This document shows positions 45,632 to 56,243 of a stretch of DNA of 64,000 nt, in pieces (position 1 is the first letter of the stretch; every line of letters starts with the position of its first letter). Under the pieces are notes generated by a model. The model ran no database searches. It was not told the DNA's origin and was given only the letters and a program-made list of their open reading frames with translations. Source of the stretch: Paenibacillus lautus NBRC 15380 (GTDB taxonomy: Bacteria > Bacillota > Bacilli > Paenibacillales > Paenibacillaceae). The position numbers and the translations under genes are program-made. Location of the stretch: NCBI RefSeq assembly GCF_004000945.1, contig NZ_BIMF01000005.1, positions 289,560 to 353,559 on the forward strand, in the 5' to 3' direction.

Positions 45632-46966
45632 TTAGATTGTATTTAGTTCGTTAGCATTAATAAATACTCGCACTCCGTCAAGAGCTCGGCTCGCATGTGC
45701 TTCATTTTTTTCCTTTTTGTTGCGAATGCGCTTCTCGAGACTTGGAAGAAGACCAAAGTTCGCATTCATCGGCTGGAAGTTATCGGGATCTGCATGGGTT
45801 ATGTAGTAGGCCATACTCCCGATGGCTGATTCCTGAGGGAATACGATCCCTTCCTGCCCCTGAGCTGCTCTTGCTGCATTGATCCCTGCAATCAATCCGG
45901 ATGCCGCTGATTCTACATAGCCTTCGACACCCGTCATTTGTCCCGCCAGATACAGATTAGGCCGTGTTTTCACCTGATAGGTTTGTTCCAGCAGTCTAGG
46001 CGAATTGACAAATGTATTGCGGTGCATGACGCCGTAACGCACAATTTCGGCGTTCTCGAGTCCCGGAATCATGGAAATGATCCGCTTCTGTTCGCCCCAT
46101 TTCAAATGAGTCTGGAAACCGACAAGGTTGTAAAGCGTACCTGCCGCATTATCCTGACGGAGCTGCACCACAGCGTGCGGCAGCTTGCCTGTATGCGGGT
46201 TCACCAATCCAACAGGCTTCATCGGGCCAAACAAGGCGGTTTGTTTACCACGCTTCATCATGACCTCGATCGGCATGCAGCCTTCGAAATAAATCTCCTT
46301 CTCAAACTCTTTCAATTGAGCGACTTCGGCATTGATAAGAGCGTCATAGAAAGCGTCAAACTCTTCTTCCGTCATGGGACAATTTAGATAAGCCGCTTCG
46401 CCTTTATCATAACGGGATGCCAGATAGACCTTACTCATATCGATGGAATCCTTTTCCACGATTGGAGCAGCCGCATCGTAAAAATAGAAATAGTCCTCAC
46501 CCATCAGCTCACGAATCTGTGATGACAATGCGGGCGAAGTCAGCGGCCCTGTGGCAATAACAACGATGCCTTCTTCAGGTATATGCTGAATTTCTTCATT
46601 TACAACCTCAATTAAAGGATGCTGATGCAGGGTTTCCGTAATTTCTCCCGAAAAACCGTCGCGGTCAACGGCCAATGCGCCCCCAGCCGGGACGGAATTG
46701 CGATCTGCCGAACCGATGACAAGCGAGTTCAGCATCCGCATCTCTTCCTTCAATACCCCGACTGCGTTGGTTAAACCGTTCGCCCGAAGCGAATTACTGC
46801 ATACAAGCTCAGCGAACTTGTCCGTATGATGAGCCGGCGTCTTAACGACCGGCCGCATCTCATATAATGTAACGGGTACGCCGCGGCTAGCGATCTGCCA
46901 GGCAGCTTCACTGCCTGCAAGCCCTGCACCGATAACCGTAACCCTCTGTGAATCTGTCAACGTCAT
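45632..46966 (-). CDS. trmFO: tRNA (uracil-54-C5)-methyltransferase TrmFO (folate- and FAD-dependent)
   Basis: Makes ribothymidine at position 54 of tRNAs using methylene-tetrahydrofolate. 444 residues from ATG 46966 with the FAD motif [38 protein letters not shown] and [20 protein letters not shown] carrying the catalytic Cys region. TTG 46960 is an alternative start with better spacing from the GGGGG site. It lies between topA and hslV as in Bacillus. Confidence 0.96.
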   Translation of the reverse strand: MTLTDSQRVTVIGAGLAGSEAAWQIASRGVPVTLYEMRPVVKTPAHHTDKFAELVCSNSLRANGLTNAVGVLKEEMRMLNSLVIGSADRNSVPAGGALAVDRDGFSGEITETLHQHPLIEVVNEEIQHIPEEGIVVIATGPLTSPALSSQIRELMGEDYFYFYDAAAPIVEKDSIDMSKVYLASRYDKGEAAYLNCPMTEEEFDAFYDALINAEVAQLKEFEKEIYFEGCMPIEVMMKRGKQTALFGPMKPVGLVNPHTGKLPHAVVQLRQDNAAGTLYNLVGFQTHLKWGEQKRIISMIPGLENAEIVRYGVMHRNTFVNSPRLLEQTYQVKTRPNLYLAGQMTGVEGYVESAASGLIAGINAARAAQGQEGIVFPQESAIGSMAYYITHADPDNFQPMNANFGLLPSLEKRIRNKKEKNEAHASRALDGVRVFINANELNTI

Positions 46967-46981
46967 TACCCCCTGTATGCC

Positions 46982-49081
46982 TTACAAATCTGCTGCATCG
47001 TCCTGTTCCTCGACCATTTCGGAATAATCACAAGAAGTACATTGAAGCTTGATGCCTTGCTTGCTTTTCTTCTCTACCATTAAACTGCTGCAATTCGGAC
47101 ACGGCTTCGTTGATGGTTTATCCCATGATACGAAATCACATTCGGGATAACGATCACACCCAAAGAAGATGCGCCCCTTCTTGCTCCGGCGTTCCACCAC
47201 ATGGCCTTCCTTGCATTTCGGGCACGCCACGCCGATATCTTTCACGATCGGCTTGGTATTCCGGCAATCCGGGAAACCCGAGCAGGCAAGAAACTTGCCG
47301 AAACGGCCCAGCTTATACACCAACGGCTTACCGCATTTTTCGCAGATCTCATCGGAAACCTCATCTTCGATTTCGATTTCCTTCATTTCTTCCTCTGCTA
47401 CTTCAAGGCGCTTTTCAAAGGATTCATAGAACTCTGCCAATACTTTGACCCAATCTTCGGAGCCCTCCTCCACATGGTCGAGGTCCTCTTCCATGTTCGC
47501 CGTAAACTCTACATTGAGAATTTCCGGGAAGAACTGCTCCATCTGTTCGATGACAAGTTCACCGAGCTCGGTTGGCATGAATTTTTTCTCTTCGATGGCA
47601 ACGTAGCCTCTCTTCTGGATCGTCTCCAGCGTCGGTGCATACGTACTCGGACGCCCTATGCCGAGCTCCTCCAGCGTTCGGACAAGCCGTGCTTCCGTAT
47701 AACGTGGAGGCGGCTGCGTGAAGTGCTGCTTCGGCTCAATATCCTGCTTCTCCAGAATGTCGCCACTGTGAAGCTCTGGTAGGTATTTGTCTTCCTCCGT
47801 CGTCCCATCGTCGTTTCCTTCAACATAGACTTTCATGAATCCAGGGAAACGAACCTTCGAACCGGTTGCGCGGAAGACAGTCTTACCAGCGGTGATATCA
47901 ACAGAAAGCGTATCCAGCACAGCAGAAGACATCTGACTCGCCACAAAACGCTCCCAGACCAGTTTGTACAGGCGAAGCTGATCACGGCTCATAAACGGCT
48001 TCATGGATTCAGGATCCCGCAGCACCGAAGTAGGACGAATCGCTTCATGCGCATCCTGAGCGTTGGCTGCTTTTTTCGAGTATTGTCTCGGGCTCTCCGG
48101 AGCGAACGGATCACCATACTTCTCGGTGATATATTCTTTTGCTTCTTCTTGAGCCGTGCCTGAAATGCGTGTGGAATCCGTACGCATATAGGTAATCAAA
48201 CCCACGGTGCCTTCCTTGCCAAGCTCGACGCCCTCGTACAGCTGCTGGGCAACGGACATGGTCTTGGCAGCACGGAAACCAAGTTTACGTGCTGCTTCCT
48301 GCTGCAAGGAGCTCGTCGTAAACGGTGGAGACGGGTGGCGCTGACGCTCGCGCTCTTTTACTTCGCCGACTTGGAAGGAAGCATCCCGAATCGCTTCGAG
48401 AATTTCATTCACTTCCTGTTCATTGGTCAGCTCCTTCTTCGCGCCGTTAAGCTGCGTGAATTTGGCTTCGAATGCGGATCCTTTAATGGCCAGCTTGGCC
48501 GTAATGGTCCAATATTCTTCCGGAACGAAAGCGCTTATCTCATTCTCGCGGTCGAGAATGATTTTGACGGCTACCGACTGAACGCGGCCGGCAGAAAGTC
48601 CCTTTTTTACTTTCTTCCATAGAATAGGGCTGATCTTATAACCAACCAAGCGGTCCAGGATACGTCTTGCCTGCTGCGCGTTAACCAAATCCATGTTAAT
48701 TTTGCGAGGCGTCTTGAAGGCATCCTTCACGGCCGTTTTTGTTATTTCATTAAATACAACCCGCAGGCTTTGAGTATCATCCAGCTCCAACGCATGCGCA
48801 AGATGCCATGCAATGGCTTCCCCTTCGCGATCGGGGTCAGCTGCGAGGTACACTTTTTTCACCTTTTTGCTAGCATCCTTAAGTTCCTTTAAGACAGAAC
48901 CTTTTCCGCGGATCGTAATGTATTTCGGATTGAAGTCGTTTTCCACTTCAACCCCGATCTGGCTCTTCGGCAAATCGCGAACATGACCCATCGAAGCCTT
49001 CACGATATACTTGCTGCCGAGATATTTGCCAATCGTTTTCGCCTTAGCAGGCGACTCTACGATGACGAGTGAATCCGCCAC
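46982..49081 (-). CDS. topA: DNA topoisomerase I (type IA)
   Basis: Relaxes negative supercoils. 699 residues: Toprim domain ([40 protein letters not shown]), active-site Tyr in [10 protein letters not shown] near residue 297, and C-terminal zinc motifs ([46 protein letters not shown]). GTG 49081 is the likely start (GGAGG 8 bases upstream); an upstream TTG at 49108 has no ribosome site. Confidence 0.97.
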   Translation of the reverse strand: MADSLVIVESPAKAKTIGKYLGSKYIVKASMGHVRDLPKSQIGVEVENDFNPKYITIRGKGSVLKELKDASKKVKKVYLAADPDREGEAIAWHLAHALELDDTQSLRVVFNEITKTAVKDAFKTPRKINMDLVNAQQARRILDRLVGYKISPILWKKVKKGLSAGRVQSVAVKIILDRENEISAFVPEEYWTITAKLAIKGSAFEAKFTQLNGAKKELTNEQEVNEILEAIRDASFQVGEVKERERQRHPSPPFTTSSLQQEAARKLGFRAAKTMSVAQQLYEGVELGKEGTVGLITYMRTDSTRISGTAQEEAKEYITEKYGDPFAPESPRQYSKKAANAQDAHEAIRPTSVLRDPESMKPFMSRDQLRLYKLVWERFVASQMSSAVLDTLSVDITAGKTVFRATGSKVRFPGFMKVYVEGNDDGTTEEDKYLPELHSGDILEKQDIEPKQHFTQPPPRYTEARLVRTLEELGIGRPSTYAPTLETIQKRGYVAIEEKKFMPTELGELVIEQMEQFFPEILNVEFTANMEEDLDHVEEGSEDWVKVLAEFYESFEKRLEVAEEEMKEIEIEDEVSDEICEKCGKPLVYKLGRFGKFLACSGFPDCRNTKPIVKDIGVACPKCKEGHVVERRSKKGRIFFGCDRYPECDFVSWDKPSTKPCPNCSSLMVEKKSKQGIKLQCTSCDYSEMVEEQDDAADL

Positions 49082-49117
49082 AGGTTCATCCTCCTCTCCA
49101 ACATTCAAACTTTCCCA

Positions 49118-50293
49118 TTAAATGATCTTATATATAGCACCGGGTAATTGGGTAATCTGCTTTTTTATGATTAAAGATAACAGAACTGAATGCAAATGTC
49201 CAAAATCCCACCGGGTTCGCTCGATCATCTCATCCAGCGACCCGGGACCCTGTTCGAGCATATGGTATATTTGTCGTTCGTCATTTGTCAACCCGGCTAG
49301 TACATCCGGTTGCTCCTGACAAGGGGCCTGCCGCTCCTTATTGTATGTATCCGAGGCCACTTTTGGCAACCAGGAATCATATTCTTCTATTATATCCCCA
49401 GCTTCCGTAACCATCTTGGCCCCTTGCTTGATCAAATCCAGGGTCCCTCTGCTCTTGGGTGAAGTGAGAGGTCCCGGAACGGAAAACACGTCCCTTCCCG
49501 CCTCCAAAGCTAAATCCGCCGTGATCAACGATCCGCTGCGGGCATCCGCCTCCACCACCACGGTACCTAGCGTGAGCCCCGCGATAATCCGGTTTCGCTG
49601 CGGGAAGAATCCCGGGAGCGCCTTGGTGCCGGGCGGGTATTCGGAAATGATAAGTCCCTTAGCCGCGATCTCTTCATAGAGCGATCGGTTCTCCGGTGGA
49701 TATATAACGTCAATGCCGGCCCCAAGAACTGCCAATGTCGGTCCCCCGCTTCGCAAAGCCGTATCGTGGACAACGCTATCAATGCCTCTGGCCATGCCGC
49801 TGACAACCATGAACCCTGCCCTTGCCAACTCCTCAGATAACATCGTTGCAATCTTGCGCCCATATGCCGTAGGCATTCTTGTACCTACCATCGCAATTCC
49901 TGGCCTGGACAGCAGATGAGGATCGCCTATGCAATACAGCACCCAGGGTGCCTGTGGCGAAGATTTTAACGTGTCCGGGTAGATATCATCAAGGGCTGTT
50001 ATAATACGTATTTTTGAACGGTTTGTCAAATTCCATACCCCGGCCTCATATTGTCGAAACCCGGCATGATCCGCACTCGACAGATCGACCTGCTTACTTT
50101 CGACAACGGAAGGAAAGTCTTTGACCAGCTTATTCGCTTTTTCGACAGGTAGACCACAGGCTCTCCAATCATTCGCATCATATGACAGCAGCCCCTCATG
50201 CAGCTCACCATTCGATATGATTCGGTTAATGGTCTTCCATCCGATACCTTCGCTTTCATGCAATGCAATCAGCAGTAAACTGTCCACCTTCAT
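49118..50293 (-). CDS. dprA: DNA-processing protein DprA (Smf)
   Basis: Loads RecA on incoming single-stranded DNA during transformation. 391 residues with an N-terminal SAM-like part, the Rossmann DprA core (GTRMPTAYGRKIATMLSEEL, SGMARGIDSVVHDTALRSGG, VLGAGIDVIYPPENR, FPQRNRIIAGLTLGTVVVEA) and a C-terminal winged-helix-like domain. ATG 50293 has GGAGG 7 bases upstream. It follows sucD after a strong terminator. Confidence 0.96.
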   Translation of the reverse strand: MKVDSLLLIALHESEGIGWKTINRIISNGELHEGLLSYDANDWRACGLPVEKANKLVKDFPSVVESKQVDLSSADHAGFRQYEAGVWNLTNRSKIRIITALDDIYPDTLKSSPQAPWVLYCIGDPHLLSRPGIAMVGTRMPTAYGRKIATMLSEELARAGFMVVSGMARGIDSVVHDTALRSGGPTLAVLGAGIDVIYPPENRSLYEEIAAKGLIISEYPPGTKALPGFFPQRNRIIAGLTLGTVVVEADARSGSLITADLALEAGRDVFSVPGPLTSPKSRGTLDLIKQGAKMVTEAGDIIEEYDSWLPKVASDTYNKERQAPCQEQPDVLAGLTNDERQIYHMLEQGPGSLDEMIERTRWDFGHLHSVLLSLIIKKQITQLPGAIYKII

Positions 50294-50324
50294 AACGGGA
50301 CCTCCTTAAAATATAAAATCGAAA

Positions 50325-50373
50325 ACAAAAAAGCAACCCTTCATTTCCTGTTTAGGAAATAAAAGGTTGCTTA
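50325..50373 (-). terminator. Strong terminator after sucCD
   Basis: AAGCAACC pairs with GGTTGCTT, enclosing a second stem ATTTCCT/AGGAAAT, followed on the minus strand by a T-run. It separates sucD from dprA, so dprA must have its own promoter or rely on read-through. Confidence 0.9.
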
Positions 50374-50423
50374 CCTCAAGTAAAAACCATTGACTTAGTC
50401 TAGTCATGCATCAGAATCTGATT

Positions 50424-51353
50424 CTAGTGAGTCGTGCAAGACTCCAAAAGACCTTTCTCCTCAAGCACACTAACCAGAGTTGAGCCCATTTCAGCAGGTG
50501 TAGGAGCTACCTTGATACCACAAGCTTCAAGTACAGAGATTTTCTCCTTGGCTGTTCCTTTACCGCCAGAAATAATCGCGCCTGCGTGGCCCATACGTTT
50601 TCCTGGAGGCGCCGTTGCGCCGCCAATGAAGCCTACCACTGGTTTGGTCATGTTCGCTTTGATCCATTCAGCCGCTTCTTCCTCCGCTGTACCGCCGATC
50701 TCACCGATCATAATAACCGCTTTGGTGTTAGGATCTTCATTAAAGAGTCTCAATACATCGATAAACTCCGTCCCTTTAACCGGGTCACCGCCAATTCCTA
50801 CGGCGGAGGATTGTCCGATGCCGCGAGCCGTCAGCTGATGAACGGCTTCATAAGTCAGGGTACCGCTGCGCGATACAACGCCGACATGTCCTGGCGTGTG
50901 AATGTAACCAGGCATGATGCCGATTTTGCATTCGCCCGGTGTAATGACACCCGGACAGTTAGGTCCGATCAGACGCGTTTTCTTGCCTTCCATATAACGG
51001 GATACTTTCACCATATCCAGCACCGGAATGCCTTCCGTAATACAGATAACCAGATCCATCTCGGCATCAACGGCCTCCAGAATGGAATCGGCTGCAAAAG
51101 CCGGAGGCACATAAATTACGCTAGCGGTTGCGCCCGTTTTTGCTTTGGCTTCCTCAACGGTATTGTAAACCGGCAATTTGACGGTTTCGCCGTTCTCAAG
51201 CGTAATTTCGACTTCGGTTCCACCTTTGCCAGGGGAAGTTCCCCCGACCATCTGTGTACCGTAATCCAGGGCGCCTTTTGCATGGAAAAGGGCTGTTTTA
51301 CCTGTAATCCCTTGCGTGATAACTTTTGTATTTTTATCGATCAAAATACTCAC
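50424..51353 (-). CDS. sucD: Succinyl-CoA synthetase alpha subunit
   Basis: TCA-cycle enzyme that makes ATP/GTP from succinyl-CoA together with SucC. 309 residues with the CoA-binding Rossmann part ([20 protein letters not shown]), [34 protein letters not shown] and the phosphohistidine loop [17 protein letters not shown] 51353 is chosen (GGGGA about 10 bases upstream); the frame extends to 51401 without family similarity. Confidence 0.96.
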   Translation of the reverse strand: MSILIDKNTKVITQGITGKTALFHAKGALDYGTQMVGGTSPGKGGTEVEITLENGETVKLPVYNTVEEAKAKTGATASVIYVPPAFAADSILEAVDAEMDLVICITEGIPVLDMVKVSRYMEGKKTRLIGPNCPGVITPGECKIGIMPGYIHTPGHVGVVSRSGTLTYEAVHQLTARGIGQSSAVGIGGDPVKGTEFIDVLRLFNEDPNTKAVIMIGEIGGTAEEEAAEWIKANMTKPVVGFIGGATAPPGKRMGHAGAIISGGKGTAKEKISVLEACGIKVAPTPAEMGSTLVSVLEEKGLLESCTTH

Positions 51354-51449
51354 GATTGATTCACATCCCCTATTGTTATTTGAAAATGAAAGCAACCGCA
51401 CGGCAGGGCTAAGAAGCCCATCGTGCCATGCCCCTTCAGGAATGAAATA

Positions 51450-52610
51450 TTACTGAACGAGGGAGACGATCTTCTGTGCTCCGTCGGCCATGGAATCAGC
51501 AGGTACGATATTAAGACCGGACTCAGCCAAAATCTGCTTGCCGAGGTCTACGTTCGTTCCTTCCAAACGTACAACAAGCGGACGAGTCAGTCCCAGCTGT
51601 TTCGCTGCTTCGACAACACCGGTAGCAATAACGTCACAGCGCATAATACCACCGAAGATGTTGACAAAAATTCCTTTTACTTGAGGATCGGACAAAATAA
51701 TCTTGAAGGCTTCCGTTACCTTCTCCGTTGTTGCACCGCCCCCAACATCAAGGAAGTTAGCAGGGTCGCCGCCATAGTACTTAATGATGTCCATCGTAGC
51801 CATGGCAAGACCGGCACCATTAACCATACAGCCGATGTTGCCATCCAGAGCTATGTAACTCAAGTCGTATTTGGATGCTTCGATCTCCTTCTCATCTTCT
51901 TCGTCCAGGTCACGCAGTTCAAGGATGTCTTTATGACGGAACAGCGCATTGGAATCAAAGTTGAGTTTGGCATCCAGAGCCATGACGTTTCCGTCACCGG
52001 TTACGACAAGCGGATTGATTTCAGCGATAGAGCAATCCTTCTCTACGAATGCCTTATACAAGGCCAGCATGAACTGAACGGCTTTCCCTACCAGTTCATT
52101 CGGAATATTAATGGAATACGCTAATTTCCGTGCTTGGAATGTTTGAAGTCCGATCGCTGGATCTACGACCTCTTTGAAAATCTTCTCGGGAGTTGCTGCT
52201 GCAACCTCTTCGATCTCGGTACCGCCTTCTTCGGACGCCATCAAAACGACACGGCCGGTAGCACGGTCAACGACCACACCGATATAATACTCTTTGCGAA
52301 TATCGCAGCCCTCTTCAATGAGGAGACGCTTGACTTCCTTGCCTTCCGGACCCGTTTGGTGAGTCACCAACACCTTGCCCAGAATTTCTTCAGCATAAGC
52401 ACGAACCTCATCCAGGTTCTTCGCCACTTTAACGCCGCCGGCTTTACCCCGACCGCCTGCGTGGATTTGTGCTTTGACAACGGTTACGGGACTGCCCAAA
52501 GATTGTGCAGCTTCAACTGCTTCTTCTACCGTAAACGCTACCTTGCCGTTCGGAACAGCTACTCCATATTGCTTCAGTACTTGTTTTCCTTGATATTCAT
52601 GGATATTCAT
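51450..52610 (-). CDS. sucC: Succinyl-CoA synthetase beta subunit
   Basis: ATP-grasp partner of SucD. 386 residues starting [20 protein letters not shown], with [36 protein letters not shown] and [22 protein letters not shown] 52610 has AGGAGG 8 bases upstream. A possible CcpA-like site overlaps its promoter. Confidence 0.97.
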   Translation of the reverse strand: MNIHEYQGKQVLKQYGVAVPNGKVAFTVEEAVEAAQSLGSPVTVVKAQIHAGGRGKAGGVKVAKNLDEVRAYAEEILGKVLVTHQTGPEGKEVKRLLIEEGCDIRKEYYIGVVVDRATGRVVLMASEEGGTEIEEVAAATPEKIFKEVVDPAIGLQTFQARKLAYSINIPNELVGKAVQFMLALYKAFVEKDCSIAEINPLVVTGDGNVMALDAKLNFDSNALFRHKDILELRDLDEEDEKEIEASKYDLSYIALDGNIGCMVNGAGLAMATMDIIKYYGGDPANFLDVGGGATTEKVTEAFKIILSDPQVKGIFVNIFGGIMRCDVIATGVVEAAKQLGLTRPLVVRLEGTNVDLGKQILAESGLNIVPADSMADGAQKIVSLVQ

Positions 52611-52710
52611 TCTCGAATCCTCCTATCAACATGACTGGAACAAGGCTGGCTGACACGGAACGAATCTATGAAAGATTTCCCTGTCAACCTTTATATATTA
52701 AACCCAAGCT

Positions 52711-52739
52711 ATTGTAACATGTTTTTAAAACGCTTACCT
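52711..52739 (-). promoter_or_regulatory. sucC promoter with overlapping CcpA (cre)-like site
   Basis: TGT-TACAAT on the minus strand (TACAAT 52716-52711) is an extended -10 about 100 bases before sucC. GGTAAGCGTTTTAA (52738-52725) matches the cre consensus TGWAANCGNTNWCA at 12 of 14 positions and covers the -35 region, a position where CcpA would repress. A TTGACA near 52683 has no -10 at the right distance. Confidence 0.45.
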
Positions 52740-52817
52740 TAAAAAGTTCACCGTTTATCCACTCTATTTGGCATGGGTATGATTCCTTCCAGATATAAAT
52801 TGGAGAAATATGTAAAA

Positions 52818-52931
52818 TCATTTGTTTTTTCGTGCAAAGCTTATCAATCCGATAATCCCCAATACGACAACGGCAATGCCTAACAATCCTGCAACTAGTG
52901 TAATGATGATATTTCCCCATAATATGGTCAT
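52818..52931 (-). CDS. 37-residue single-helix membrane protein
   Basis: A small gene read directly from the minus strand. ATG 52931 is preceded by GGGAGAGGG with a 7-base gap, and the stop is TGA at 52820-52818. The peptide begins MTILWGN, has about 25 uninterrupted hydrophobic residues (about 8-32, rich in Ile, Leu, Val and Gly) and ends in a basic tail (ARKNK). An extended -10 promoter lies about 50 bases upstream. No terminator follows, so its transcript may run into sucC. No family is recognised. It resembles in shape both small membrane regulators and type I toxins, with no evidence for either. Confidence 0.6.
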   Translation of the reverse strand: MTILWGNIIITLVAGLLGIAVVVLGIIGLISFARKNK

Positions 52932-52977
52932 CTCGATTCCCTCTCCCATCCCCATAATAATTGGTACATCCACTACT

Positions 52978-52986
52978 ATTATACCA
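52978..52986 (-). promoter_or_regulatory. Extended -10 promoter for the 37-residue membrane protein
   Basis: TG-G-TATAAT on the minus strand with TATAAT at 52983-52978. The -35 region is poor. It is 47 bases upstream of the small gene's ATG. Confidence 0.55.
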
Positions 52987-53033
52987 TTAAATCCCTTTTT
53001 GTTTGTGATAAACTGTGACGCAAAATAAAACTC

Positions 53034-53062
53034 TTTATCCTTTTTCTGCTATCCGTTAGAAT
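53034..53062 (+). promoter_or_regulatory. Possible promoter for the AraC-type regulator
   Basis: TTTATC, 17-base spacer, TAGAAT (53057-53062) on the plus strand, about 40 bases before the start codon. Only the -10 is close to consensus. It is back-to-back with the small-protein promoter. Confidence 0.35.
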
Positions 53063-53102
53063 GATTGAAAGATTAGTGAACGCATTCATAAGGAGATTCA
53101 GC

Positions 53103-55343
53103 ATGAGTTGGTTGAAGTCATTTTTCCCGCTGCATTCATTATTTGTCAAAATGCTGGTGTATTTTCTCGTCGTGATTTTCCTGCTCTCCTCCTACAACCT
53201 ATGGTCGATGACATTCTACTCCCGTCATGTTCACAATGAAATTGTCAAATACAATCTGACCCTGATTCGAAATACCGTAGATCATTTTGAGAAACAATAC
53301 TCCACTTGGAAGAATCTCCTCCTCAACCTTCAGCACGATGAATTTGTCGGCAATATCAGCAGGCAGGCCGATTCCGGCGGAAAGAAAGGCATCGATTATC
53401 TGCAGGTGGATATGGTGATGGATCAGATCCGGACCCTGGTAAGCCAGCCTTACTATCACTTGAGCAATGTCATGATCTACTACCAGAATCAGTCCTTCCT
53501 GCTTGAACGGGATGGCATTGTCGATGATGACCGCATGTTTAACCATTACTACGTAAGCGACTCCTATCCGTACGAGTTCTGGAAACGGAGTGATCACACA
53601 AACGGCTTTCTGCAAATGTTCCCCAGCAGCACTTTCTCCATCGGGACAGAGAAGAGTGACCTGCAGCTGATGCCGCTAATTACAAATGTACAGGGCAGTC
53701 CCTGGAAGATCATAGCTTTCGTAAATATGAAAAGCTGGTATGAATCCTATAAAGGAATGGCCGGTTCCCGTTTTCTGCTGGTGGACTCGGAGGGAACTAC
53801 CCTGTACGAATCCGCTCCGGATGCGAAATCCCTCCCACTGCCGGAATGGGACGGCCAATCGGAATGGATGATCGAGAAGGGATCCTATTACTTTTTCGAA
53901 AAGGGCGCCCGCTCCGGTCTTACCTATATCTCTATTATCCCGCATAACGAGCTTAATCAAAGCATCAGCCGCATGAACTGGATTGCCGTGCTGTTATTTG
54001 CTGCTACCCTGCTAATAGGCACGTTGGCATCATGGGTCTTCTCTCGCAATATCAACCAACCGTTAAAGAGAATGGTGACGGGACTGGGGCAGGCGGAGAT
54101 GGAGCTATATCAAGGGAGCATTGCCGAATTCAGCGCCATTTCCAACCACCTGAAGGGTTTGCAGCACGAACGGAAGATCATCAAGGAATGGATGGACCAT
54201 ACCAAACCGTTGTTGACCAGCTACCATTATTTGGCCCAGTTCAAAAACATTGCCCTTGATACCGCTGCTTCCAAAGAGCTTTGGGTCGGCGAGGGTGCAT
54301 TCATGGTTCTCGTTTATCAGTTGAGGTACCGGCACGTCCCTTCTCGTCAGCTTGATGCCTTAATGACACGGGCGACCGGCAAGATCAAAGATATGATCAC
54401 GCTGCAGATACAAGCATCGTTTCCTCTATCCCACACCCTTCAGATGGAGGGCAAGCAAATTTTATCCATTGTGTATACACATGAAAAATCTGACATGCTG
54501 CAGCAGTGTCTCAGTCAGCTCAAACAGATTTTTGATCAAGATCAAAGCACCTATCTCGTGAATATTGCGGTTTCGTCCGTGTTCCAGCAAACCTCTGATT
54601 TTGACCGGGCTTATGCAGAAGCCCTGTCGCTCCTGCAACAAGCCATGCCGATTGAGGAAACTCAGATTATCTGGGAGAAGGAACGCCGTGAAGATGTAAC
54701 AGGATTTACTGCCGAACAGGAACACGAGTTTTACGTGAATTTACAGGCCGGCAACGAGAGCAGCTGCCAATCGCTCATTGAGCGCGCCCTGGATCGATTG
54801 CAGAGGCAAGAGGCCACGGCCGATCAACTAAGCCACTTTGCCAAATCGGTCTCGGTCCGCATGAGAAGGACAGTAGAACTGCTGAAAATCAATACCGACG
54901 CGCTTCCGGATTACGCCGAAAGGCTTGCTTACAGCATAACCCCCGAGCAATACCGGGAAGTCCTACTCGACGAGCTCGCCCATGCAACCCATGCGATCCG
55001 TCTGAAACGGGAGGAGCATTACGATATCATTCAATTTGTCATTCATTATCTGGAGTCCCATTACGCTGAAGAAATATCACTTGAGCAGCTTGCCTATAAA
55101 CTCAACATGTCGCCTACTTATCTGTCCGGGTATATTAAAGAGAAGACGGGGAGCAATTTCAGCGACCAATTGAATGCGATTCGAATCACAAAAGCGAAAG
55201 TACTGCTGGAGACGACGAACATGCCGATTCAGGAAGTAGGCAACCGGATCGGCTACCGTAATGTCACTTCCTTTATCCGCATGTTCAAAAAAATAACCGG
55301 CCAAACACCCGGTGATTACCGGAAAACCAACTGGGTCCGATAA
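53103..55343 (+). CDS. Membrane-anchored AraC-family transcriptional regulator
   Basis: 746 residues: membrane helix 1 (about 13-35), an external sensor region of about 250 residues (probably Cache-like), membrane helix 2 (about 292-312, WIAVLLFAATLLIGTLASWV), a HAMP-like stretch, a middle region of about 300 residues and a C-terminal AraC DNA-binding domain from about 640 (LEQLAYKLNMSPTYLSGYIK; MPIQEVGNRIGYRNVTSFIR; FKKITGQTPGDYRK). Such one-protein sensors are common beside sugar ABC transporter genes in Paenibacillus, and here it converges on one (25 bases between stop codons). ATG 53103 has AAGGAGA 6 bases upstream; the frame extends to 53061. Confidence 0.9.
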   Translation: MSWLKSFFPLHSLFVKMLVYFLVVIFLLSSYNLWSMTFYSRHVHNEIVKYNLTLIRNTVDHFEKQYSTWKNLLLNLQHDEFVGNISRQADSGGKKGIDYLQVDMVMDQIRTLVSQPYYHLSNVMIYYQNQSFLLERDGIVDDDRMFNHYYVSDSYPYEFWKRSDHTNGFLQMFPSSTFSIGTEKSDLQLMPLITNVQGSPWKIIAFVNMKSWYESYKGMAGSRFLLVDSEGTTLYESAPDAKSLPLPEWDGQSEWMIEKGSYYFFEKGARSGLTYISIIPHNELNQSISRMNWIAVLLFAATLLIGTLASWVFSRNINQPLKRMVTGLGQAEMELYQGSIAEFSAISNHLKGLQHERKIIKEWMDHTKPLLTSYHYLAQFKNIALDTAASKELWVGEGAFMVLVYQLRYRHVPSRQLDALMTRATGKIKDMITLQIQASFPLSHTLQMEGKQILSIVYTHEKSDMLQQCLSQLKQIFDQDQSTYLVNIAVSSVFQQTSDFDRAYAEALSLLQQAMPIEETQIIWEKERREDVTGFTAEQEHEFYVNLQAGNESSCQSLIERALDRLQRQEATADQLSHFAKSVSVRMRRTVELLKINTDALPDYAERLAYSITPEQYREVLLDELAHATHAIRLKREEHYDIIQFVIHYLESHYAEEISLEQLAYKLNMSPTYLSGYIKEKTGSNFSDQLNAIRITKAKVLLETTNMPIQEVGNRIGYRNVTSFIRMFKKITGQTPGDYRKTNWVR

Positions 55344-55367
55344 CACACAGGTGAGCGGCCGGCCGCT

Positions 55368-56231
55368 TTAACCTTTAACAGAGCCAATCAAAGCCCCTTT
55401 TACAAAATACTTCTGTATAAACGGATAGACAAGCAGGATCGGCAAGGTGGACACCATAATGGTAGCGAATTTCAAGCCATCCTCCACCACCACGATATCG
55501 CCCACAACCGGACCGTCCGTTCCCGTCAATTGCCCCGACAGCACGATGTTTCTTAAAATCACCTGGAGGGGCTGCATATCGGCATCCCGCAGATACAGCA
55601 GCGGCCCCATGAAGTTATTCCACATCCCTACGGCATAATACAAGCCGATGGTGGCCAGCACCGGCTTGGATAGCGGGAGCACAATCCGGAAGAAAATCCC
55701 GATTTCAGACAGTCCATCTATTTTTCCGGATTCCTCAAGCTCTTGAGGCATGCCCATGAAAAAAGTTCGCATGATAAGCAGATTCCAGGTGCCTACCGCT
55801 CCGGGCAGCACCATGCCCCATAGGGTGTTGACAAAGCCAAGCTCCTTCACGACCAGAAACGTCGGAATCATCCCGCCGTTAAAAAACATCGTAAAAACGA
55901 TCAGCATCAAGATCGGTTTGCCCATGACCATCTTGGTCTTGGACAGCGCATAAGCCCCAAGTGCCGTTACAATCAAAGAAATGGCGGTCCCTATAATCAC
56001 ATAAATCAGGGTGTTCTTATATCCTTTCAGCACCCGTCCGTCCTCGAACACATACTGATACATATCCAGGTTGAAGCCCTTCGGCCATAACCATACTTCC
56101 CCGGAGGCGATCGATGCGGAATCGCTGAGGGACACGGCCAGCATATAAACAAACGGGTATAGACACGCCATCACAATCCCGGAAAGAATCAAGGCATTGA
56201 GCGCGTCAAACCAGTTCCATTTCGGTTTCAT
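55368..56231 (-). CDS. Carbohydrate ABC transporter permease (LplC/YtcP-like)
   Basis: 287-residue inner-membrane permease with about six helices and the EAA loop that contacts the ATPase (PQELEESGKIDGLSEIGIFF then RIVLPLSKPVL). N-terminus FDALNALILSGIVMACLYPF is typical of the LplC/YtcP group. It pairs with the permease directly upstream (12-base gap). No ATP-binding subunit is encoded here, as usual for this group, which shares an MsmX-type ATPase from elsewhere. Confidence 0.92.
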   Translation of the reverse strand: MKPKWNWFDALNALILSGIVMACLYPFVYMLAVSLSDSASIASGEVWLWPKGFNLDMYQYVFEDGRVLKGYKNTLIYVIIGTAISLIVTALGAYALSKTKMVMGKPILMLIVFTMFFNGGMIPTFLVVKELGFVNTLWGMVLPGAVGTWNLLIMRTFFMGMPQELEESGKIDGLSEIGIFFRIVLPLSKPVLATIGLYYAVGMWNNFMGPLLYLRDADMQPLQVILRNIVLSGQLTGTDGPVVGDIVVVEDGLKFATIMVSTLPILLVYPFIQKYFVKGALIGSVKG

Positions 56232-56243
56232 TACGTTCCTCCT

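Noticed and set aside
52684..52920. 78-codon minus-strand frame upstream of sucC
   Set aside because: It overlaps the 37-residue gene in another frame, has no ribosome site and an implausible composition.
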